From Loktanella fryxellensis (GTDB lineage: Bacteria > Pseudomonadota > Alphaproteobacteria > Rhodobacterales > Rhodobacteraceae), in NCBI RefSeq assembly GCF_900110065.1, contig NZ_FOCI01000002.1, positions 1 to 64,000 of the forward strand: a stretch of DNA of 64,000 bases. Reading direction: 5' to 3'. The first letter of the stretch is position 1. Each line of letters starts with the position of its first letter. Below, one piece after another: positions 26,115 to 34,081 of the stretch. Position numbers and translations under genes: made by a program. The notes beneath the pieces are model-generated. The model made no database searches. It saw only the letters and a program-made list of their open reading frames with translations, and was not told the DNA's origin.

Positions 26115-28229
26115 ATGACACATGACATGCCACGGCGACCTGCCACAGCCGACACTCAGTCGAACCGGGATGTCGCAAGCCGTGACCGCAATCCGGGACA
26201 GGGCGGCGAGACCCACCAGCATCCCGACGACGGCGGCCCACGACTGACCACGGCGCAGGGCGTGCCCGTGGCCGACAACCAGAACACGCTGACCGCTGGG
26301 CCGCGCGGGCCTGCCCTGCTGGAGGATTTCCACTTCCGCGAAAAGATCTTCCACTTCGACCACGAGCGGATCCCCGAGCGGGTCGTCCATGCCCGTGGCT
26401 ACGGCGCACACGGCTATTTCGAGACGACGGATGCCATCCCTGACCTGACCGCCGCGCATCTGTTCGGCGCAGTCGGTCGCCGCGTGCCCGTGTTCACCCG
26501 GTTTTCCACCGTGGCCGGCAGCAAGGGGTCGCCCGATCTGGCGCGCGACGTGCGCGGCTTTGCGGTCAAGTTCTATACCGAAGAGGGCAACTGGGATCTG
26601 GTCGGCAACAACATCCCCGTCTTCTTCGTGCAGGACGCGATGAAGTTTCCCGACCTGATCCACGCCGCCAAGCCGGAGCCGGATCGCGGGTTCCCGCAGG
26701 CCCAGACCGCACACGACAATTTCTGGGATTTCATCTCTCTGATGCCCGAAGCGATGCACATGATCATGTGGACGATGTCCGACCGGGCAATCCCGCGATC
26801 CTTCCGCTTCATGGAAGGGTTCGGCGTGCACACGTTCCGCATGATCAATGCGGACGGCAACAGCAGCTATGTGAAGTTCCACTGGAAGCCTAAGGCGGGA
26901 TTGCAGTCCGTGCTGTGGGACGAAGCGGTCAAGATCAATGGGGCCGACCCTGACTTTCATCGCCGCGATCTGTGGGACGCCATCGGTTCGGGCGACTTTC
27001 CCGAATGGGATCTGGGTGTGCAGGTCTTCGACGACGCATTCGCGGATGCCTTCGGGTTCGACGTGCTCGATTCGACCAAGCTGATCCCGGAAGAGGATTG
27101 CCCGGTGCGGATCATCGGCCGGATGGTGCTGGACCGGCGGGTGGACAACATGTTCGCGGAAACCGAGCAGGTCGCCTTTTGCACGCAGAACGTCGTGCCG
27201 GGGATCGGGTTCACCAACGACCCGCTGCTGCAGGGCCGGAACTTTTCCTATCTCGATACGCAGATCAAGCGGTTGGGCGGTCCGAATTTTACCCATATCC
27301 CGATCAACGCGCCGCGCTGCCCGATGCACCATTTTCAGCAGGACGGTCACATGGCGATGCACAACCCAAAGGGGCGTGCGAATTACGAACCCAACGGATG
27401 GGCGCAGGGCGGGCCGCGGGCCGACCCCAAGGCCGGGTATCGCCATTTCGCGCAACCGGTCGAAGGCGAGAGCCGCAAGCTGCGCCCCGAAAGCTTTGCC
27501 GACCACTATAGCCAAGCCCGGCAATTCTACGTCAGTCAGACCAAGATCGAGCAGGGGCACATCGCGGATGCCCTGATCTTCGAACTGTCCAAGGTCGAGA
27601 CGCTTGCGATCCGGGAACGGATGGTCGCGCACCTGCCGCACATCGACGCCGATCTGGCAAGGACGGTGGGCGACGGCCTCGGCTTTGACGCAGTTTCGAC
27701 ACCGCATGATCCGGCGGTCACGCCGGTCATGGATCTGCCGTCATCCGCCGCCCTGTCGATCCTGCGGAATGGTCCCGACAGCTTTGCGGGACGCAAGATG
27801 GGCATCGTCGTCACCGACGGGATCGACGACGCGCTGCTTGAAGGGTTGCGCAAGGCGGTCATGGCGGCTGGCGGTGTGGCTGAAGTCGTGGCGCCCAAGG
27901 TCGGCGGGATCGTCACCGCGGGTGGGGCGCGGGTGGCGGCGGATCACAAGATCGACGGCGCGCCCTCCGTGCTGTTCGATGCAGTGGCGATCCTTGCGAC
28001 CAAGGATGGGGCAAAGGCACTCGCAGCCCTGCATCCGGCGCGCGGCTTTGTCGCCGATGCCGTGGCCCATGCCAAGTTCATCGGTCTGACGGCAGATGCG
28101 GCACCGCTTCTGGACGCGGCAGGCGTGCCGCGCGACGATGGCATGATGGATCTGGATGCGTCCAAGACCATCGAGTCCTTCGTGGCCGCGTGTGCCGCCT
28201 TGCGGTTCTGGGCACGCTTGCCGGCGTAG
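26115..28229 (+). CDS. katE: Large-subunit monofunctional catalase (KatE/HPII type)
   Basis: A 704-residue catalase that decomposes hydrogen peroxide. Family features: catalytic His in [13 protein letters not shown] (near residue 90), PVFTRFSTV, distal Asn region, and the haem-ligating Tyr in [18 protein letters not shown]. The C-terminal about 150 residues form the flavodoxin/GATase-like domain ([12 protein letters not shown], and [15 protein letters not shown]) of clade-2 catalases. ATG 26115, eight bases after AAGGA, yields the usual length. It is a single-gene unit ending in a strong hairpin. Cytoplasmic; probably stress-induced, although no clear promoter was identified. Confidence 0.96.
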   Translation: MTHDMPRRPATADTQSNRDVASRDRNPGQGGETHQHPDDGGPRLTTAQGVPVADNQNTLTAGPRGPALLEDFHFREKIFHFDHERIPERVVHARGYGAHGYFETTDAIPDLTAAHLFGAVGRRVPVFTRFSTVAGSKGSPDLARDVRGFAVKFYTEEGNWDLVGNNIPVFFVQDAMKFPDLIHAAKPEPDRGFPQAQTAHDNFWDFISLMPEAMHMIMWTMSDRAIPRSFRFMEGFGVHTFRMINADGNSSYVKFHWKPKAGLQSVLWDEAVKINGADPDFHRRDLWDAIGSGDFPEWDLGVQVFDDAFADAFGFDVLDSTKLIPEEDCPVRIIGRMVLDRRVDNMFAETEQVAFCTQNVVPGIGFTNDPLLQGRNFSYLDTQIKRLGGPNFTHIPINAPRCPMHHFQQDGHMAMHNPKGRANYEPNGWAQGGPRADPKAGYRHFAQPVEGESRKLRPESFADHYSQARQFYVSQTKIEQGHIADALIFELSKVETLAIRERMVAHLPHIDADLARTVGDGLGFDAVSTPHDPAVTPVMDLPSSAALSILRNGPDSFAGRKMGIVVTDGIDDALLEGLRKAVMAAGGVAEVVAPKVGGIVTAGGARVAADHKIDGAPSVLFDAVAILATKDGAKALAALHPARGFVADAVAHAKFIGLTADAAPLLDAAGVPRDDGMMDLDASKTIESFVAACAALRFWARLPA

Positions 28230-28235
28230 CGGCGG

Positions 28236-28262
28236 ATCGGCAGGCGCATCGCGCCTGCCGAT
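28236..28262. terminator. Bidirectional terminator hairpin between katE and cueR
   Basis: A perfect 12-bp stem ATCGGCAGGCGC/GCGCCTGCCGAT with a 3-base loop lies 6 bp after the katE stop and between two convergent genes, so it may serve both strands. Confidence 0.75.
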
Positions 28263-28322
28263 TCCTGTCGATGGGCGACGGTGCAGCACCCTGCTGTATC
28301 AGCGTTTGCTTGCACCGTCCCC

Positions 28323-28730
28323 TCACCCTTTCGACGGCCCTGCCCGGTCCCCCGATAGCCCGTCGATGATCGGGCAGTCCGGGCGGTTGTCGCCATGGCA
28401 ATGCGCCACGAGGTGTCCCAGCGTGACCCGTAACGCGGTCAGTTCAGCGATTTTGCGGTCGATCTCGCCCAGCTTCTCCTCTGCGATGGCTTTCACGTCC
28501 GCGCTGGCGCGGTCGCGGTCGGTATACAGCGACAAAAGCTGTCTGCACTCCGCGACCGAGAACCCAAGGCTGCGGGACCGCTGCACGAAGCTGAGCCGAT
28601 GGATGTCCTCGGTCCCGTAGTCGCGATAGCCGTTGGCGGCCCGGCCTGCCGTCAGCAGTCCGATGTCTTCGTAATACCGGATGGTCTTGGGCGGCAGGCC
28701 GCAAGCCTGTGCGGCGGCACCGATGTTCAT
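28323..28730 (-). CDS. cueR: Cu(I)-responsive MerR-family regulator CueR
   Basis: The 135-residue protein has the MerR winged HTH (MNIGAAAQACGLPPKTIRYY), a dimerisation helix, and the C-terminal metal loop CHGDNRPDCPI whose two cysteines, eight residues apart, are the Cu(I)/Ag(I)/Au(I) ligands of CueR/HmrR. AAGGAGAG precedes the start. It is third in a minus-strand unit copZ-like, DUF305, cueR, and would activate the two promoters at 29541-29571 and 29599-29629. Confidence 0.93.
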   Translation of the reverse strand: MNIGAAAQACGLPPKTIRYYEDIGLLTAGRAANGYRDYGTEDIHRLSFVQRSRSLGFSVAECRQLLSLYTDRDRASADVKAIAEEKLGEIDRKIAELTALRVTLGHLVAHCHGDNRPDCPIIDGLSGDRAGPSKG

Positions 28731-28778
28731 GGCATCTCTCCTTGTCCTGCGCGGCCCGTCGGCGCGGCGACCTGAACG

Positions 28779-29273
28779 CTACTCGGGTTGCGCATCCAGC
28801 CAGGTCGTCATCTGCGTGATTTCGTCCACCTGCGTGGCGATGATCTCTTGCGCGAGGGCCTTCATCGCATCGTCGTCGCCATGTTCCAGCACGACCTCGG
28901 CCATGTCGATGGCCCCCTGGTGGTGCGCGATCATCCCGCAGGCGAATGCTACGTCCGCATCCGCGTTCATCATGCCGTCGTGCATGGCGGGCATCGTGAC
29001 CATCATCTTGCGCATGTTGTCCTGCACATGCGCGGGCATCGATGCCATGGCGTCCATCCCGTCCATGCCCATCATGCCGGACGCCATGTCACCGGGCTTT
29101 GCATCCGGCATGTCGCCGTGCCCCATCGCGGCATGGTCCATCCCTGCGGCCGCGACGCAGCGCGCAGGCAGTTCGAACGCTGCATCCTGCGCCAATGCAG
29201 GCGCGGCAAAGGCGGCGGCGAGGGCGAAGCCTGCGGCGGACAGGTTCAGGCCGGTCGGGATCAAGGTGGTCAT
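28779..29273 (-). CDS. DUF305-domain periplasmic protein
   Basis: A 164-residue exported protein with a signal peptide (cleavage after APALAQ near residue 29) and a DUF305 four-helix domain. It is rich in Met, His and Asp (GMDHAAMGHGDMPD, MMGMDGMDAM), and carries the family motif GMIAHHQGAIDMAEVVLEHG. DUF305 proteins are often found in copper-resistance loci and may bind copper in the periplasm; no biochemical role is established. It lies 29 bp after the copper chaperone gene and 48 bp before cueR. Confidence 0.85.
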   Translation of the reverse strand: MTTLIPTGLNLSAAGFALAAAFAAPALAQDAAFELPARCVAAAGMDHAAMGHGDMPDAKPGDMASGMMGMDGMDAMASMPAHVQDNMRKMMVTMPAMHDGMMNADADVAFACGMIAHHQGAIDMAEVVLEHGDDDAMKALAQEIIATQVDEITQMTTWLDAQPE

Positions 29274-29302
29274 GGGGCGTCTTTCCTTTGGGCTGACGGG
29301 GG

Positions 29303-29509
29303 TCATTGCGACGACACGCCGCTGCGCGGGGGATAGCCTGCATCCCGAAGCGCCGCCGCGATAGCCGCGTCCGTCGCATCGCTGACGACGGTGACGCGTT
29401 TGGCTGGCAGGTCGATCGCGACCCGTGCCCTCGGATCGACCGCATGGACCGCGGCGGTCACGTTCTTGGCGCAATGCCCGCAGGTCATCGCATCGATGTG
29501 GAACTGCAT
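29303..29509 (-). CDS. CopZ-like copper chaperone (HMA domain)
   Basis: A 68-residue protein consisting of a single heavy-metal-associated domain with the metal motif MTCGHC near residue 9 and the usual beta-alpha-beta pattern. Start ATG 29509 follows a strong GGAGGATCCC. It is the first gene transcribed from the CueR-type promoter at 29541-29571. It would carry Cu(I) to an exporter, but the copA opposite is broken, so the partner ATPase must be elsewhere or absent. Confidence 0.88.
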   Translation of the reverse strand: MQFHIDAMTCGHCAKNVTAAVHAVDPRARVAIDLPAKRVTVVSDATDAAIAAALRDAGYPPRSGVSSQ

Positions 29510-29540
29510 GGGATCCTCCGATCGGTTGGGTCGGACTGGA

Positions 29541-29571
29541 CAGATAGGGCTTCCAGCAAGGGGAAGGTCAA
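29541..29571 (-). promoter_or_regulatory. CueR-type promoter of the copZ-DUF305-cueR operon
   Basis: On the minus strand a -35 TTGACC (29571-29566) and a -10 TATCTG (29546-29541) are separated by 19 bp, the over-long spacer typical of MerR-family promoters. Inside is CTTCCCCTTGCTGGAAG, very close to the E. coli copA CueR operator as I recall it. The transcript start would be about 25-30 bp before the chaperone start codon. Confidence 0.85.
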
Positions 29572-29598
29572 GGGGCCAGCGGCACACGATATCGGGTC

Positions 29599-29629
29599 TT
29601 GACCTGCCCGTGACAGGAAGGCGCATGAC
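29599..29629 (+). promoter_or_regulatory. Probable CueR-type promoter of copA
   Basis: TTGACC (29599-29604), a 19-bp spacer holding CTGCCCGTGACAGGAAGG, and CATGAC (29624-29629) form a weaker CueR-type promoter facing copA. Dyad symmetry is poorer than in the divergent promoter and the -10 is degenerate. Confidence 0.6.
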
Positions 29630-29656
29630 AGGGTCAACCTGCCCAAGGGGCCGCCG

Positions 29657-31636
29657 ATGACGACCCGACCGCTGCACCAGACCCGACCCGCCCGCGTGGA
29701 CCCGCCCGCGTGGACCCGCACGCATGGCAAACCGTGTCGCTGGATGTTGCCGGGATGACCTGCGCGTCATGCGTCGCCCGGGTCGAACGGGCGCTGCTGG
29801 CGGTGCCGGGGGTCGCGTCGGCTGCCCTCAACATGGCGACCGACCGGGCGGTGATCGCAACCACGGCCGCCGTGTCGGACGGCGACCTCGTCGCGTCCGT
29901 CGCCGCAGCGGGCTATGCGGCGCAGGTGGCGGACGACCGCTCTGACGCCACGCAGGCGCATCGCAGGCAGGACGAGCTGGCGATCCTGCAGCGCGACCTG
30001 ACCATCGCGGCGGTCCTGACCCTGCCCGTCGTGCTGCTGGAGATGGGGTCGCACCTGATCCCGGCGGTTCACGACCTGATCATGACCACCATCGGCATGC
30101 GCGGCGCCTGGGTCCTGCAAGGCGTGCTGACGACGCTGATCCTGTTCTGGCCGGGTCTGCGGTTCTACCGGATCGGCCTGCCCGCGCTGGCGCGGGGCGC
30201 GCCCGACATGCACGCTCTCGTCGCCGTGGGCACGCTGGCGGCCTGAGGCTATTCCGTCACGGCGACGCTTGCCCCGGCGCTGCTGCCGCCCGGCACCGTG
30301 AACGTCTATTACGAGGCGGCCGCCGTCATCGTGACCCTCGTGCTGCTGGGTCGCACGCTGGAGGGGCGGGCCAGAGGCCGCACGTCAGACGCGATCAGGC
30401 GGCTGATGGGGCTGCAGCCCCGCATCGTCCGCGTCCATCGGGACACCGGCGTGACGGAGGTTGCACTGGACACGCTCATCGCGGGCGACCTGATCGACGT
30501 GCGCCCCGGCGAACGGATCGCGGTGGACGGCACCGTCGTGTCGGGTGCGTCCTTCGTCGACGAGGCGATGATCACGGGAGAGCCGATGCCGGTGGAAAAG
30601 CGGGCCGGTGCCGCCGTGACGGGCGGCACCGTCAACCAGACCGGCTGCGGGCGCACCCACGCTGACCGATCTGGAGGTAACGGCGGGGCACGACCGCGCC
30701 GCCGTCCTGCGCCTGATCGCATCGGTCGAGGCGAAATCCGAGCACCCCGTCGCCCGCGCCATCGTGGCTGCGGCGATGGCCGAGGGGCTTGCGCTGTCGG
30801 CACCGTCCCGGTTCGACAGCGTCACCGGTCAGGGCGTCGTCGCGGATGTCGACGGCCACCGGGTCGCGGTCGGCACGGATCGGTTCATGGCAAGCCTCGG
30901 CGTCGATCCCGCAGCGTTTGCCGCGACCGCCGCCCGGATGGGGGACGCGGGAACATCGCCCGTCTATGCCGCCATCGACGCGCGGCTGGCCGCGATCCTG
31001 GCCGTCGCCGATCCGGTCAAGCCCACGACGCCTGCGGCGATCCGCGCCTTGCATGCGCTGGGGCTGAAGGTCGTGATGATCTCGGGCGACAGCCATCGCA
31101 CGGCACACGCCATCGCGCGTGACTTGCACATCGATCAGGTCGTGGCAGACGTCCTGCCCGCGGGCAAGGTCGCGGCGATCAGGGCGCTGCAGCAGCGCCA
31201 CAGCAATGTGGCCTTCGTAGGCGACGGCATCAACGACGCGCCGGCACTGGCACAGGCGGATGTGGGCATCGCCATCGGCACCGGCACCGACATCGCCATG
31301 GAAGCCGCGGACGTGGTGCTGATGGCAGGTCATCTGACCGGGGTGCCGCAAGCCATCGCCCTGTTGCGGGCGACGATCAGCAACATCCGACAGAACCTGT
31401 TCTGGGCCTTTGCCTACAACGCCGCCCTGATCCCGGTGGCCGCGGGCGCGCTTTATCCCACCTTTGGCGTCACCTTGTCGCCGATGCTTGCGGCAGGAGC
31501 GATGGCCCTGTCCAGCGTGTTCGTGCTGGCGAATGCGCTGCGCCTGCGGCGGTTCGACGTCGCGCGAGTGCCGCGAGAGGCTGGCGACCCGGCGGACGCG
31601 ACGCGGGACGGCACCGTTCGCCCGCAGCGGGGATGA
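29657..31636 (+). pseudogene. copA: Copper-exporting P1B-type ATPase, multiply disrupted
   Basis: Clear CopA remnants occur in order: HMA domain with GMTCASC, first membrane helices, actuator domain with [11 protein letters not shown], then [16 protein letters not shown] and the last helices. Three lesions break it. A 14-bp tandem repeat at 29686-29713 puts ATG 29657 out of frame with the body (GTG 29710 could substitute). TGA at 30244-30246 replaces the Trp codon expected in AAWGYS. Near 30650 the GGTVNQTG segment is joined directly, in another frame, to PTLTDLEV, a loss of about 130-140 codons that removes the membrane CPC copper site and the DKTGT phosphorylation site. The product cannot pump copper. 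Confidence 0.9.
29686..29727. repeat. 14-bp tandem repeat at the copA 5' end
   Basis: Two perfect copies of ACCCGCCCGCGTGG (29686-29699 and 29700-29713) are followed by a 12-of-14 copy (29714-29727). Removing one perfect copy places ATG 29657 in frame with the HMA domain, giving ...RPARVDPHAWQTVSLDVAGM. Confidence 0.75.
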
Positions 31637-31688
31637 TGCGGCCCCGGACCGCCCGATCGCGGTCGATGCCCGCGCCGGGTGGCACGCG

Positions 31689-32900
31689 TCAACGCAGGTG
31701 CGTGACCACCGACTGGCGAAAGAGGATCAGGGCAGGGGCCAGCGCGCAGACGGCGTCAAGTGCCGTGACCGTCAGGATCAGCCGCAGCTCGGCCCAGCCC
31801 AGCCGTGCGGACAGCGCCAGCCCCGTACGGTCGCCCAGAACCAGCGCAAGCCCCTGTGCCGTACCCATGCCGATCGCAAGTCCCAGCACGGCACCAATCA
31901 GGATCAGCGCCATGATATAGGTCCACACGACCGCAAACACGTAGGCACGCGACGCCCCCAGCGCCCGCAACAGCGCCAGCCGCGCATGATAAAGCTGCAT
32001 CAGGGCCACCACACCCGCCAGCACGGCGGCGATCACCAGACCTTGCGTCGCGATCGTCAAACCCTGCATCACGCGGCGTACGTCGCCCATCGTGGCATAG
32101 ATTTCGGTCAGCGCCTCGGCCGGAAAGAAGGCCGTGGTGTCCGGCGTCTGCCATCGGCTGCGCAGACCGTAGGCCTGCGGCAGCGCATCAGTGTCGATCA
32201 CCACCGCCGGCACCGGGCCAAGCGCATTGCCCGGCCGCAGCACGCCGGGGGTGCCGGTGGCGCCGGGGCCCATCACCGCGTGGGTGGACCAGCTGTACTG
32301 GATCGGCACGAACACCCCCTGATCCCACGCCGTCCCGGTCGGCGGCAGCCGCCCCACGACCGCCAGCTCGCCATGCGCGTCGGCGGGTTCGATGCTCGCG
32401 AAGTTCGCCCCCCGGACGGGGTCGCCGTGCGTGGATGCGATCCGGTCACCGATGGCAAAGGGCGTTGCTGCCCCGACGATGGCCTCGTCCTCGGCCTGCC
32501 ACATCGTCCCCTGCATCGGCACAGCACCATGCAGGTGGGCGATCATGTCTGCTGTGGTGCCGACGACGGCAAAACCTTCGGCGCTGTCGCCAAAGGCGAT
32601 GGGGGCCGCGAATGTCGCGTCGGGGTCGCTCAGGATCGCAGCCAGCGCGTCGGTCCCGATCAGTTCGACGGCAGACGGGCGCAGATAGACCACGTTGAAC
32701 AGGATCTCGGTCCGGCTGCCGGGGGCGGCCACGATCAGGTCGAACGGGTCCGACGCGCGCGCCGATCCGGTGCGCAGGCTGCGTTCCTGTGCCGTGATGG
32801 CCACGCCAAGGGCGATCGACAGGGCGATCAGCACAGTGAACATGACCGAGGTGAGCCATGTGCCCCGGAACAGTGCGATGACGATGGGAAACGGGTTCAT
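31689..32900 (-). CDS. ABC transporter permease, FtsX/MacB-like
   Basis: A 403-residue permease with one N-terminal helix (about 18-38), a large periplasmic domain and three C-terminal helices, the layout of FtsX/LolE/MacB proteins. ALLRALGASRAYVFAVV matches the coupling-helix region of FtsX domains. It overlaps the ATPase gene by 4 bp. The set resembles ZrgB of the Vibrio zinc-regulated Zrg locus; that is an inference from gene types, not from a search. Confidence 0.82.
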   Translation of the reverse strand: MNPFPIVIALFRGTWLTSVMFTVLIALSIALGVAITAQERSLRTGSARASDPFDLIVAAPGSRTEILFNVVYLRPSAVELIGTDALAAILSDPDATFAAPIAFGDSAEGFAVVGTTADMIAHLHGAVPMQGTMWQAEDEAIVGAATPFAIGDRIASTHGDPVRGANFASIEPADAHGELAVVGRLPPTGTAWDQGVFVPIQYSWSTHAVMGPGATGTPGVLRPGNALGPVPAVVIDTDALPQAYGLRSRWQTPDTTAFFPAEALTEIYATMGDVRRVMQGLTIATQGLVIAAVLAGVVALMQLYHARLALLRALGASRAYVFAVVWTYIMALILIGAVLGLAIGMGTAQGLALVLGDRTGLALSARLGWAELRLILTVTALDAVCALAPALILFRQSVVTHLR

Positions 32901-33577
32901 GCGGCCTGCGCTGCCTGTGCGATATGACCGCGCGACAGGTGCAGCACGCGGTCGGCGGCGGCGATCACCGCCGGGTCGTGGCTGACCACGAGGACGAAGC
33001 GTCCGTCGTCGCGCGCCAGCCGCTGCAGGCGGTCGATCACCAGCGCGCCCGCCTGTGCATCCAGCGACGCTGTGGGCTCATCTGCCAGCAGGACCTGTGG
33101 ATCGAACAGAAGGGCGCGGGCAAAGGCAGTGCGCTGACGCTCTCCGCGCGACAGGTCCGACAGGCGCCTGCGGTCCGCCGGCACGCCGAAGTCGGCCAGC
33201 AACGCTGCGGCGCGGGCGCGCAAGGGACCGGCGCGGAAGCGGGTGAACCACGCGGGCACCAGCACATTGTCCAGCGGCGACAGTTCCTCGATCAGGTGGA
33301 AGTCCTGGAACATCAGCCCGACGTGATCGCGCCGCCAGCGGTCGCGCGCGCCTTCGGACAGGGCCGCGATGTCGGTGCCGTTCCAGACGATGTGTCCGCG
33401 GTCCACGGGCAGCAGGCCAGACAGGGCGTGCATCAGCGTGGTCTTGCCGGACCCGGACGATCCGGTCAGCACGACCAGCGCACCGGCCTGTGCCGTCAGA
33501 TGGTCGAGGTCGAGGACGGTGAACCGGCTGCGGGCCGCATCCCGGAACGTCACCGTCACGTCGCACAGGTCTAGCAT
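32897..33577 (-). CDS. ABC transporter ATP-binding protein, LolD/MacB-like
   Basis: A 226-residue ATPase with Walker A TGSSGSGKTT (about residue 40), the LolD-type FQDFHLIEELSPLDNVLVP, signature LSRGERQRTAFARAL (SxGE rather than SGGQ), Walker B VLLADEPTASLD and VSHD. It couples to the downstream permease and its start overlaps the stop of the upstream Tat-protein gene by one base. Mechanotransmission rather than import is the norm for this class. Confidence 0.87.
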   Translation of the reverse strand: MLDLCDVTVTFRDAARSRFTVLDLDHLTAQAGALVVLTGSSGSGKTTLMHALSGLLPVDRGHIVWNGTDIAALSEGARDRWRRDHVGLMFQDFHLIEELSPLDNVLVPAWFTRFRAGPLRARAAALLADFGVPADRRRLSDLSRGERQRTAFARALLFDPQVLLADEPTASLDAQAGALVIDRLQRLARDDGRFVLVVSHDPAVIAAADRVLHLSRGHIAQAAQAA

Positions 33578-33999
33578 CAGGCGCGGTCGAACCGGGCGTC
33601 GGTCAGACGGACCCGACTGACGAACCCGAGGTCGGGGTCGGTATAGGTGCCCAGTTCCAGCACGCCCGTCGTCAGCATCGGCACGTTGAACGGGATCGGC
33701 ACGATCAGGTCGCGGGCATAGACGGCGACGATGTCGGTCGGCCACTGCGCCTCCGTCTCGCAGAACGGACAGGTGGCCATCGGTCGTCGGGTCAGGACGT
33801 AGAAGTTCGTCTCGGCCTTGAGCGGTGGTGCCATGTAGCCACCCACCTCGATCCGCTGGCCCGCCAGCGACAGGGCGAGGTCGGAGAAGCTCTTGTCCTT
33901 GTTGTAGAGCTCGCGCAGCAGGACGCCATCGGCGCGGGCTGTCGTCGCAAGGCCGAGACCGGCGGCGGCGAGCGACGTGAGGAACAGGCGGCGGTCCAT
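33577..33999 (-). CDS. Tat-exported DUF3299-like protein
   Basis: A 140-residue protein with a Tat-like signal (MDRRLFLTSLAAAGLGL, cleavage after TTARA near residue 24) and a small domain with GGYMAPPL, LTRRPMATCPFCETEAQWP and ARDLIVPIPFNVP. The layout resembles DUF3299 proteins; the CPFC pair is suitable for metal or redox chemistry. It sits between phoA and the ABC genes, overlapping the ATPase start by one base. Function unknown. Confidence 0.65.
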   Translation of the reverse strand: MDRRLFLTSLAAAGLGLATTARADGVLLRELYNKDKSFSDLALSLAGQRIEVGGYMAPPLKAETNFYVLTRRPMATCPFCETEAQWPTDIVAVYARDLIVPIPFNVPMLTTGVLELGTYTDPDLGFVSRVRLTDARFDRA

Positions 34000-34028
34000 G
34001 GCAGATCCAATCGGTCGGGGGTGAACGG

Positions 34029-34063
34029 CCATGGGGCGACCCGTCGTCGGGGCCGCCCCATGG
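34029..34063 (-). terminator. Hairpin between phoA and the Tat-protein gene
   Basis: Ten-base perfect arms CCATGGGGCG/CGCCCCATGG enclose a 15-base loop, 19 bp after the phoA stop and 30 bp before the next start. Lacking a T tract, it could be a partial terminator or an mRNA-stabilising element giving more phoA than ABC transcript. Confidence 0.6.
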
Positions 34064-34081
34064 GGGATCATAGGGTTGCGG

